Source: CAMDMI01 sp044359055
GTDB taxonomy: Bacteria > Bacteroidota > Bacteroidia > Cytophagales > Flexibacteraceae
Length of the DNA: 9,475 nucleotides
NCBI GenBank assembly: GCA_044359055.1
Contig: JBIKMV010000104.1
Coordinates: 1-9,475, forward strand
Reading direction: 5' to 3'
Part shown: in pieces, positions 1 through 5,942 of the stretch
Numbering within the stretch: the stretch's first letter is position 1
How the letters are laid out: each line of letters starts with the position of its first letter
The notes under the pieces: generated by a model
Told to the model about the DNA's origin: nothing
The model's database searches: none
What the model saw: only the letters and a program-made list of their open reading frames with translations
Program-made: the position numbers and the translations under genes

Positions 1-1083
1 ATGAAACAGGTCATCCAGTTCTTTCACTACATTCTCATACCCCATTTCAGAAGCCCAGGCCAATAGCCCTTTCGGATAGTTTACGCCTTTGGTCATGGCT
101 AAATCCACATCGGCCTCGGTAGCAATACCATATTGAACAGCCTCGGCTGCTTCATTGATGAGCATACACAGTATGCGATTGCGGATCATAAGGCCCAGTT
201 TTTCATCCTGAACCGGTTCCGGTTTGGAAGAATTTTCGGAATAATCATAAAATCCTTTACCCGATTTGCGGCCCAGAAATCCGGCTTCGAGGAGGCGCTT
301 TTGGGAAAAGGACGGCATATACCTGGGGTCCTGGTAAAAGGCCTGAAAAACCGTTTCGGTAACCGTAAAATTGACATCATGGCCGATAAAATCCATTAGT
401 TCAAAAGGTCCCATGGGAAATCCTGCCAGTGTTTTCATGGCCCAGTCTATGGTGGCCATATCGGCCAATCCTTCGTCGTACATGCGCAGGGCCTCCCCAT
501 AAAAAGGCCGGGCCACACGGTTTACAATAAAAGCCGGGGTGTCTTTGGCGAGAACCGGAATTTTACCCCAACTCCGCATCAGTTCCTGCATCTGAGCAGG
601 CAGGCCCTTGTCGGTCTGCGCTGCAGGAATGACCTCAACCAACTTCATTATCTGAGCAGGGTTGAAAAAATGCAGCCCGATGAACCGACCGGGCTTTTTA
701 CAGGCCGCTGCCAGAGATGTAATTGAAAGCGAAGAAGTATTGGAAGCCAGAATACAATTTTCTGAAACTTCTGCCTCTACTTTTTGAAAAATGGATTTTT
801 TTAGTTCGGGCTGCTCAATTATGGCCTCTGCGACGAGGTTGCTACCTGACAAATCTTCTGTTTTGGCAGAAAACTGAATGCGGCCCATTATCTGAGTTCC
901 TTCATCAGCTTCCATCTTTCCTTTGGCAACCAGATTGTCGAGGCCCTTTTTCAATTGATTTTCAGCCCTTTTTAAGGCTTCAGGAAAGGCATCGTACAAA
1001 ACAACCGAATGTCCTGCTGAGGCTGCCACCTGTGCAATGCCGCTGCCCATGGTGCCGGCACCGATTACGCCAATGGTTTTCAT
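1..1083 (-). CDS. paaH: 3-hydroxyacyl-CoA dehydrogenase, PaaH-like (3' end cut by window edge)
   Basis: NAD-dependent 3-hydroxyacyl-CoA dehydrogenase. In this operon it probably oxidises 3-hydroxyadipyl-CoA to 3-oxoadipyl-CoA, a late step of phenylacetate breakdown in the cytosol. The first 361 residues are visible and the frame is open to base 1. The N-terminus carries the Rossmann dinucleotide loop GAGTMGSG (residues 8-15). NTSSLS follows near 115-120, then the catalytic dyad H138 (GLHFFNP) and E150. The C-terminal dehydrogenase domain runs from about 182 (TPAFIVNR) to 285. A second, half-length copy of that domain follows, ending with the DVDLAMTKGVNYPKGLLAWA signature. Full members of this 1.5-domain type have about 380-390 residues, so only the tail is missing. 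The ATG overlaps the paaG stop (ATGA), indicating translational coupling. The family is certain; the paaH role rests on the operon, and a general 3-hydroxybutyryl-CoA dehydrogenase is the alternative. Confidence 0.93.
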   Translation of the reverse strand, partial: MKTIGVIGAGTMGSGIAQVAASAGHSVVLYDAFPEALKRAENQLKKGLDNLVAKGKMEADEGTQIMGRIQFSAKTEDLSGSNLVAEAIIEQPELKKSIFQKVEAEVSENCILASNTSSLSITSLAAACKKPGRFIGLHFFNPAQIMKLVEVIPAAQTDKGLPAQMQELMRSWGKIPVLAKDTPAFIVNRVARPFYGEALRMYDEGLADMATIDWAMKTLAGFPMGPFELMDFIGHDVNFTVTETVFQAFYQDPRYMPSFSQKRLLEAGFLGRKSGKGFYDYSENSSKPEPVQDEKLGLMIRNRILCMLINEAAEAVQYGIATEADVDLAMTKGVNYPKGLLAWASEMGYENVVKELDDLFH

Positions 1084-1862
1084 TTTCCGGTAAAACGGGG
1101 TTTTCTCTTTTCTAAAAATGCGGCAACTCCCTCGTGGTAGTCGCCAGATTCTGAGGCTTCAATCTGCAGCAGGCTTTCAACTTTCAATTGCTCTTCCAGG
1201 TTATTGACCAGCCCTTCCTGAAATGCTTTTTTGGTCAGGGCCAATCCGAAAGTAGGCATTTCCGAAAGTCTGAGTGCCAGTTTTTCAACCTCCCCGGCAT
1301 AGGTTTCGGCAGGAAAGGATTTGTAAATCATGCCCATTTTTTCGGCTTCGGCAGCAGAAATTTTATCTCCCAGCATAGAAATGGCAAGAGCCTTCTGATA
1401 GCCGATAAGTCTGGGTAAAAAGTAAGTTCCCCCGCTGTCGGGAATCAATCCGATACCTGAAAATGCCTGAATGAAAACCGCTGAATCTGAGGCCACAACA
1501 ATATCGCAGGCCAGAGCAATATTGGCACCGGCCCCTGCAGCAACGCCGTTGACGGCTGCTACTACGGGCTTGGGCATCCGGGTAATGGCCGTTATGATGG
1601 GATTGTAATGCTCATCCAGAATGGCTTTGAATCCGGGATGCAGTTCGGGTGTGGTAACCTCTACCAAATCCTGACCGGCACAAAAAGCTTTGCCCTCGCC
1701 TGTAATGAGGACTATCCTGATTTCAGAATCCTCCGAGGCATCTTTCAAAGCCGCCTGGCAGGCAAGTGCCATTTCACGGTTGAAGCTGTTGTACGACTTT
1801 GGCCGGTTGAGAACCAGTCTGGCAATGCCGCCGGATTTTGAATAAAGCAGGGTATCAGACAT
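1080..1862 (-). CDS. paaG: 1,2-epoxyphenylacetyl-CoA isomerase (enoyl-CoA hydratase/isomerase family)
   Basis: Crotonase-fold enzyme of 260 residues. In the paa pathway PaaG converts the ring 1,2-epoxide of phenylacetyl-CoA to the seven-membered oxepin-CoA, and also isomerises double bonds later in the pathway. The oxyanion-hole segments are FCAGQDL (60-66) and NGVAAGAGA (105-113). The acidic residue expected for PaaG-type catalysis is D142 in GLIPDSGGT. In true hydratases a glutamate is usual near this place, so D142 together with the C-terminal FLEKRKPRFTGK, almost identical to the end of E. coli PaaG, favours PaaG over PaaF. Length matches E. coli PaaG closely. It starts 23 nt after the paaD stop, with an A-rich rather than Shine-Dalgarno upstream region, and its stop overlaps the next gene's ATG by 4 nt. 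The PaaG assignment is fairly sure; a broad hydratase/isomerase covering PaaF too is possible, as no separate paaF is in view. Confidence 0.92.
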   Translation of the reverse strand: MSDTLLYSKSGGIARLVLNRPKSYNSFNREMALACQAALKDASEDSEIRIVLITGEGKAFCAGQDLVEVTTPELHPGFKAILDEHYNPIITAITRMPKPVVAAVNGVAAGAGANIALACDIVVASDSAVFIQAFSGIGLIPDSGGTYFLPRLIGYQKALAISMLGDKISAAEAEKMGMIYKSFPAETYAGEVEKLALRLSEMPTFGLALTKKAFQEGLVNNLEEQLKVESLLQIEASESGDYHEGVAAFLEKRKPRFTGK

Positions 1863-1885
1863 GATTTTTTTTCTAATAAGTTATT

Positions 1886-2404
1886 TTATTTCAGGCACTT
1901 AAAATAATCGAAGGGCTCATGGCAATCTTCACACTGAAAAAGTGCCTTACAGGCAGTAGATCCAAACTGAGAAATCAGGCGGGTATTTTTCGATCCGCAG
2001 CGGATACATTTTACAATTTTTTGGTCATGAAGCAGAGCGAGTTTATCCGGCAGAGGTTCCATTGGCGGTGCAATTCCATAGGCCTCCATTTTTTTTCTGC
2101 CATCCTCCGAAATCCAGTCTGTACTCCAGGCAGGCGAAAGTACCATTTCGATTTTTGACTCATAACCGGCTGATTTCAAGGCAATTTTTATATCATCCGA
2201 AATGGTATCCATGGCCGGACAACCGGTATAAGTGGGAGTAAGCTGAATGCTGACCTGATTACCTGTTACCTCTACTCCCCGGATAACGCCAAGATCTTCA
2301 ACGCTGAGAACCGGAATTTCGGGATCGGTAACTGTGGAAATGATGGCCCTGATTTTTTCATATTCGGCCGATGGGTCCAAATCGGATTTTTTATGGTCTA
2401 CCAT
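1886..2404 (-). CDS. paaD: PaaD, phenylacetyl-CoA epoxidase accessory/maturation protein (MIP18-like)
   Basis: PaaD is required for phenylacetyl-CoA epoxidase activity in vivo and is thought to help Fe-S or di-iron maturation rather than to be part of the purified complex. The 172-residue protein has two parts. An N-terminal MIP18/DUF59 domain (about 12-105) holds the motif TPTYTGCPAMDTI with the key cysteine C62. A C-terminal zinc-ribbon-like tail has C133-x2-C136 and C158-x2-C161, plus C152 in FGSTACKAL and C170 near the end. This cysteine pattern with the FDYFKC ending is diagnostic of PaaD and separates it from SufT-type DUF59 proteins. The ATG lies inside the end of paaC (ATGGTAG, 7-nt overlap), so the two genes are translationally coupled. 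No truncation or missing residue is seen. Confidence 0.95.
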   Translation of the reverse strand: MVDHKKSDLDPSAEYEKIRAIISTVTDPEIPVLSVEDLGVIRGVEVTGNQVSIQLTPTYTGCPAMDTISDDIKIALKSAGYESKIEMVLSPAWSTDWISEDGRKKMEAYGIAPPMEPLPDKLALLHDQKIVKCIRCGSKNTRLISQFGSTACKALFQCEDCHEPFDYFKCLK

Positions 2405-3141
2405 TCCATACCGGGATAAGTTCTTTGCATGTATTGCAATTCGGTCAGAATAAACCCGAGATGCTCCGAGTGCACTCCGTTTTTGCCGATGGTCCGGTGC
2501 CAGGGTCCTTCGGGTATTGCGATTCCGGCTTCAGAAAAAATCTGCCGTACATCATCGTCGTAAAGTCCTCTGATTCTGCCATAATCGGCTCCGATTCCGG
2601 CTTCTTTCATGGCTTTTTCGTCTTCTGTTTCCAGAAAAAGTTCATCCACATAAGACCAAAGCTGGTCCACGGCGGCCTGCATTCTTTGGTGGCTTTCATC
2701 GGTTCCTGCTCCCAGGCGCTTTACCCATTCGGATGAAAACCGGTGGTGATACCGTACCTCTTTCAGCGATTTCCGGGCAATGCCTGCGAGTCTGATGTCC
2801 TTGCTGTCAGAAAGTTGCTCAAGCAAGGGAAGATGAAAGGCATCGAACAGATATTGCCGCCCGATGACCCATGCAAAATCATGATTGGGCTGTTCGGTGA
2901 GCAATACATTCCGGTATTCGTGTTCGTATCTGAGAAAGGCTACCTGATCTTCCGATATTCCATTGCCGTGAACTTCAGCGGCATACTGGCAGTAGTTGCG
3001 TACCTGCCCGAAGAGGTCCAGGGCAATATTGGTCAGGGCGATATCGGTTTCCAGATTCGGTCCGTGGCCGCACAATTCCGAAAGCCGGTGACCCAAAATC
3101 AGGGGATTGTCGGCCAGGAGAAGAAGATACTGGTAGTTCAT
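2398..3141 (-). CDS. paaC: Phenylacetyl-CoA 1,2-epoxidase structural subunit PaaC
   Basis: PaaC is the non-catalytic partner of PaaA in the ring-1,2-epoxidase. It has the same ferritin-like helical fold, but in the family it lacks a working di-iron centre and serves as a structural subunit. The 247-residue length matches the family. Recognisable segments are the N-terminal LLLLADNPLILGHRLSELCG (6-25), LTNIALDLFGQ near 36-46, and the C-terminal GVHSEHLGF...LQYMQRTYPG block, which mirrors the conserved end of E. coli PaaC. The start is 16 nt downstream of the paaB stop, with AAAATCAA before the ATG. The stop lies inside the start of paaD. Tight packing between paaB and paaD supports the complex assignment. 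I see nothing aberrant in the reading frame. Confidence 0.96.
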   Translation of the reverse strand: MNYQYLLLLADNPLILGHRLSELCGHGPNLETDIALTNIALDLFGQVRNYCQYAAEVHGNGISEDQVAFLRYEHEYRNVLLTEQPNHDFAWVIGRQYLFDAFHLPLLEQLSDSKDIRLAGIARKSLKEVRYHHRFSSEWVKRLGAGTDESHQRMQAAVDQLWSYVDELFLETEDEKAMKEAGIGADYGRIRGLYDDDVRQIFSEAGIAIPEGPWHRTIGKNGVHSEHLGFILTELQYMQRTYPGMEW

Positions 3142-3157
3142 TTGATTTTCTGGGATG

Positions 3158-3442
3158 TTACATGTGCTTTAAAGCATCCGGCAAATCGTAAAAAGTTGGA
3201 TGGCGGTACACCTTATCCAGAGCAGGTTCAAACAATTCACCTGAAGTCTCAGGGTCGCTTGCGGTAATCTGGGCCGATGGTACAACCCATATACTGACTC
3301 CCTCCTGACGGCGGGTGTATACATCTCTGGCGTTTTCAATAGCCATCTTGGCATCTGCCGCATGTAGGCTACCGCAGTGCCGGTGATCCAGACCGCTTTT
3401 TGAGCGGATAAATACTTCCCACAAAGGCCAATCTTTGTTCAT
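3158..3442 (-). CDS. paaB: Phenylacetyl-CoA 1,2-epoxidase subunit PaaB
   Basis: Small subunit of the epoxidase, 94 residues, almost the same length as E. coli PaaB (about 95). It bridges PaaAC units in the complex and has no catalytic residues of its own. The near-invariant family blocks are WPLWEVFIRSK (5-15), HRHCGSLHAADA (20-31), ENARDVYTRRQEG (36-48), IWVVPS (51-56) and KVYRHPTFYDLP (77-88). The same frame stays open upstream to an ATG at 3601, but that extension reads entirely through paaA and has no family similarity. The start at 3442 instead gives a complete PaaB and shares one base with the paaA stop (TGATG), a typical coupling arrangement. I am therefore confident of this start. Confidence 0.95.
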   Translation of the reverse strand: MNKDWPLWEVFIRSKSGLDHRHCGSLHAADAKMAIENARDVYTRRQEGVSIWVVPSAQITASDPETSGELFEPALDKVYRHPTFYDLPDALKHM

Positions 3443-4395
3443 CAGCTTGCTTCTTTTAATGATTTTTCCTGTTGTTTTTCGGCATAAGCCAGAGCGGCTT
3501 CCCGCACCCAGGCCCCATTGTCCCAGGCCTCGTTTCGGGCTTTTAGTCGCTCGAAGCTGCAGGGGCCTTTGCCTGACACTACCCTTTTGAATTCTTCCCA
3601 ATCGATATCACCAAAATCGTAATGACCTCTTTCGGGATTCCACTTCAGCTTGGGGTCAGGAATGGTCAGTCCCAGGAGTTCGGCCTGTGGAACGGTCTGA
3701 TCTACAAACTGTTGCCTGAGTTCATCATTACTTTTCAGTTTGATTTTCCATTTCATGGCCTGCTCGGTGTGGACCGATTCTTCGTCACGCGGACCAAACA
3801 TCATGAGCGAAGGCCACCACCAGCGGTTGAGGGCATCCTGGGCCATGCGTTTTTGAACTTCGGTTCCTTTGGACAGCGAAAGCATGATTTCAAATCCCTG
3901 ACGCTGATGAAAGCTTTCCTCTTTGCAAATCCTTACCATAGCCCGGGCATAAGGTCCGTAAGAAGTGCGGGTCAGCATTACCTGATTCATGATGGCAGCC
4001 CCGTCTACCAGCCAGCCCACAGCTCCCATATCTGCCCATGTAACAGCAGGATAATTGAAAATGCTGGAATATTTGGCCCGGCCGGTGTTCAGCTGTTCGT
4101 TCAGTTCGGCCCGGCTGATACCCAGCGTTTCGGCTGCCGAGTACAGATATAAGCCATGCCCGCCCTCATCCTGAACCTTGGCAAGCAGGGTGATTTTGCG
4201 CTTCAGTGAGGGGGCCCGGGTAATCCAGTTCCCCTCAGGCAGCATCCCGACGATTTCCGAGTGGGCATGTTGCGAGATCTGCCGGATATGGGTCTTCCGG
4301 TATTTCTCAGGCATCCAGTCTTTGGCCTCAATATTCTGGCCGCTGTCAATCTTTTTTTGAAATTCGGATTCCAGTTTTTCGTTGTATAACTCCAT
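3442..4395 (-). CDS. paaA: Phenylacetyl-CoA 1,2-epoxidase catalytic subunit PaaA (di-iron oxygenase)
   Basis: Catalytic subunit of the ring-1,2-phenylacetyl-CoA epoxidase, which inserts one oxygen atom into the CoA-activated aromatic ring using electrons from PaaE. The 317-residue protein is a ferritin-like di-iron oxygenase. Likely metal ligands are E47 (HAHSEIVG), E77 and H80 (QDEGGHG), D131 (WLVDGAAIMNQ), and E160 and H163 (CKEESFHQRQ). Other strong family blocks are RWWWPSLMMFGPRDE (about 190-205), DELRQQFVDQTVPQAELLG, GHYDFGDIDWEEF and WVREAALAYAEKQQ at the C-terminus. All expected ligand positions are filled, so it should be active. It lies 44 nt after paaE and its stop overlaps paaB. 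No Bacteroidota-type promoter is visible in the 44-nt gap, so it probably depends on the paaE promoter. Confidence 0.97.
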   Translation of the reverse strand: MELYNEKLESEFQKKIDSGQNIEAKDWMPEKYRKTHIRQISQHAHSEIVGMLPEGNWITRAPSLKRKITLLAKVQDEGGHGLYLYSAAETLGISRAELNEQLNTGRAKYSSIFNYPAVTWADMGAVGWLVDGAAIMNQVMLTRTSYGPYARAMVRICKEESFHQRQGFEIMLSLSKGTEVQKRMAQDALNRWWWPSLMMFGPRDEESVHTEQAMKWKIKLKSNDELRQQFVDQTVPQAELLGLTIPDPKLKWNPERGHYDFGDIDWEEFKRVVSGKGPCSFERLKARNEAWDNGAWVREAALAYAEKQQEKSLKEAS

Positions 4396-4439
4396 TTTTA
4401 TGAAAGTAAATGTTCTAAAATCAATCGTTGGGAATGCGT

Positions 4440-5516
4440 TTACTGATCAAAATCTACAAGGACTTTATCTGTTAGCGGAAAGGCCTGACAGGTGAGAATG
4501 TAGCCAGCATCCAGCTGCTCTTTTTCCAGAGCGTAGTTCACATCCATCTGGACTTTGCCCTCCATCAGGCGTGCTTTGCAAGTGCAGCAAACGCCGCCTT
4601 TGCAGGCAAAAGGAAGGGCAGAGTTTCGTTTCAGGGCCGCATCCAAAAGGCTTTCGCCTCCTTTGGCCATTTGAAACCGGATGGTTTTTCCTCCCTCTTT
4701 GAGCAAAATTTCCACCAAACCGCCCGTCATTTTTTGTTGCTTCCGCGCTTCAATTTTGGCCTGGCCGGCAAACGAATGAAAAAGCTCAAAGTGAATTTTT
4801 TGTTCATCCACACCTTTCTCTTTAAGGAAATCCCGGATCATAAAAATCATGGGTTCAGGTCCGCAGAGAAAAAAATGGTCTGCCTTATTCACCTCCAGAA
4901 AATAGCGGCAGATTTCTTCGAGTTTTTCCCGGTCGATTCTGCCATTGAAAACGGAAGTCTCCTGTTCTTCCTGTGTCAGGAAAAAATAGGCATCAAACCG
5001 GTCTAAATATTTGTTTTTCAGTGCTTCAATTTCCTCCTTCAGGATGATGGAAGCCACTGTCTGATTGATATAAAAAAGGCTGAAACGGGCTTTTGGCTCC
5101 AATTCCAGATGCGTCTTGAGCATAGAAAAAACCGGAGTAATGCCACTGCCTGCGGCAAAGGCCACATAATGCAGGGCCATATCCGGATGGGCCGCCACAA
5201 AAAAACTGCCATTGGGCTGCATTACTTCAAGGGTATCGCCGGCCTGAAGGGCATCATTTACAAAACCGGAGAACAGCCCTCCTTCAATTTTTTTCACGGC
5301 TATTTTCCATTGCCTGTCAAGAGGAGATGAACAGAGGGAATACGACCTTCTGACTTCCTGCCCGCCGATGGAGGTTTTCAGGGTAAGATGCTGACCTTGT
5401 GAAAAAGAAAACTCCTGATGCAGAGACTCTGGAACTTCAAATTCTACGAGAGCACAATCTGGTGTAGTCTTGCTTATTTCGCTGACTTTCAGTGGATAAA
5501 ACTTTCCGGCAGACAT
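4440..5516 (-). CDS. paaE: Phenylacetyl-CoA 1,2-epoxidase reductase PaaE
   Basis: NAD(P)H-dependent reductase that feeds electrons to the PaaA di-iron site. With the chosen start it has 358 residues and the usual three modules. An FAD-binding barrel (about 1-108) holds RRSYSL at 56-61. A nucleotide-binding domain (about 112-245) holds GSGITP at 123-128 and LCGPEPM at 217-223. A C-terminal plant-type [2Fe-2S] ferredoxin domain has ligands C305, C310, C313 and C343 (CKGGVCCTC then LTCQ). The frame continues upstream to an ATG at 5549, but that codon lies upstream of the predicted -7 promoter element and inside the palindrome. The ATG at 5516 also aligns with the normal family N-terminus (FYPLKVSEI). 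It is the first gene of the operon here, unlike E. coli, where paaE follows paaD. Confidence 0.95.
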   Translation of the reverse strand: MSAGKFYPLKVSEISKTTPDCALVEFEVPESLHQEFSFSQGQHLTLKTSIGGQEVRRSYSLCSSPLDRQWKIAVKKIEGGLFSGFVNDALQAGDTLEVMQPNGSFFVAAHPDMALHYVAFAAGSGITPVFSMLKTHLELEPKARFSLFYINQTVASIILKEEIEALKNKYLDRFDAYFFLTQEEQETSVFNGRIDREKLEEICRYFLEVNKADHFFLCGPEPMIFMIRDFLKEKGVDEQKIHFELFHSFAGQAKIEARKQQKMTGGLVEILLKEGGKTIRFQMAKGGESLLDAALKRNSALPFACKGGVCCTCKARLMEGKVQMDVNYALEKEQLDAGYILTCQAFPLTDKVLVDFDQ

Positions 5517-5537
5517 GAAAACCTGATTTTGAAAGCA

Positions 5538-5568
5538 CAAAACTAACAATCGTTAGTTTAACTGCAAA
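5538..5568 (-). promoter_or_regulatory. Bacteroidota-type promoter of the paa operon
   Basis: Read on the minus strand, TTTG (5568-5565) is followed after 19 nt by TAGTTTTG (5545-5538). This fits the Bacteroidota -33 TTTG / -7 TAnnTTTG promoter exactly in both boxes and in usual spacing. Transcription would start near 5531-5533, giving a leader of about 15-17 nt before the paaE ATG at 5516. The match is seen directly; activity and start point are inferred. Confidence 0.72.
5540..5559. promoter_or_regulatory. Palindromic operator, probably for a TetR-type PaaR repressor
   Basis: AAACTAACAATCGTTAGTTT is a perfect inverted repeat with 8-bp arms and a 4-bp centre. It covers most of the -7 element and part of the spacer, so a bound protein would block RNA polymerase. 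From memory, the core CTAACAATCGTTAG differs at one defined position from the CNAACGNNCGTTNG site described for the TetR-family phenylacetyl-CoA-responsive PaaR of Thermus. The palindrome is certain. The regulator's identity is an inference, because no tetR-like gene is in the window. Confidence 0.7.
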
Positions 5569-5611
5569 TCAAAATTCTGAGATTTTTTTACCAGAACAAA
5601 AACCAGAGAAA

Positions 5612-5631
5612 AGACAGTGAATTCACTTTCT
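5612..5631. repeat. Imperfect 20-nt palindrome upstream of the paa promoter
   Basis: AGACAGTGAATTCACTTTCT contains a perfect 12-bp palindrome (5616-5627) flanked, after one mismatch, by AGA/TCT. It lies about 45 bp upstream of the -33 box. It could be a protein-binding site or a weak hairpin. On the minus strand it is followed by TTTTC, so it might slow transcription coming from the protease gene. Confidence 0.45.
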
Positions 5632-5760
5632 GCTCAAACTTCATTTGCAGGCACAGGAATATCTTTTTTACAGATGGTCGATATTTGATGGGTTTATGGT
5701 TTGTTTTTCGGGGATTTCAAATTTCAAAGTTTTTTTGGATTGAAAATCAAACCGTTACAG

Positions 5761-5800
5761 CTTGAAAACATTTGATTTTTGAGTTTCGACTTTTAACTTG
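5761..5800. repeat. Degenerate intergenic direct repeat, copy 1
   Basis: This stretch resembles 5860-5900, with the identical 18-nt core TTTTGAGTTTCGACTTTT at 5777-5794 and the shared CTTGAAAA start. The cores are exactly 100 bp apart. The unit itself looks built of short related words (GAGTTT, GACTTTT, AACTT). Confidence 0.6.
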
Positions 5801-5859
5801 TCTTCAGGTTTCAGGTTGGCTGCTCTTATAACTTAATCCTGAATACTATTAACTGACTA

Positions 5860-5900
5860 CTTGAAAAACTATTGAGTTTTGAGTTTCGACTTTTGACTTC
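5860..5900. repeat. Degenerate intergenic direct repeat, copy 2
   Basis: Second copy, core at 5877-5894. Read on the minus strand it is a run of 7-8 nt near-repeats: AAGTCAAA, AGTCGAAA, CTCAAAA, CTCAATA. The flanking text AACTGACTAC (5851) recurs as AACTGACTGC (5907), so the wider spacer is itself repetitive. Confidence 0.6.
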
Positions 5901-5942
5901 ACTTAAAACTGACTGCTAATTACCAACAACTTGAATTGTTTT

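Larger units (their letters stand above)
5577..5942. other. AT-rich intergenic spacer between the M48 protease gene and paaE
   Basis: No convincing coding region is seen on either strand. The spacer holds a 20-nt imperfect palindrome (5612-5631) and two degenerate direct-repeat copies (5761-5800 and 5860-5900). No strong intrinsic terminator for the minus-strand protease gene is visible. The palindrome followed by TTTTC on the minus strand is at best a weak one. Confidence 0.7.

Noticed and set aside
723..1115. 130-residue plus-strand open frame
   Set aside because: Antisense to well-supported paaH-like and paaG coding sequence; its translation has no recognisable domain.
3443..3601. Upstream extension of the paaB frame to an ATG at 3601
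   Set aside because: It lies wholly inside paaA, has no similarity to PaaB, and the start at 3442 gives a full-length PaaB coupled to the paaA stop.
5517..5549. Earlier paaE start at 5549
   Set aside because: It would begin upstream of the -7 promoter element and add 11 residues with no family match.
5926..5941. AACAA/TTGTT hairpin followed by a T-run as a plus-strand terminator
   Set aside because: Only 5 base pairs, all but one A-T, and no plus-strand gene lies upstream to be terminated.
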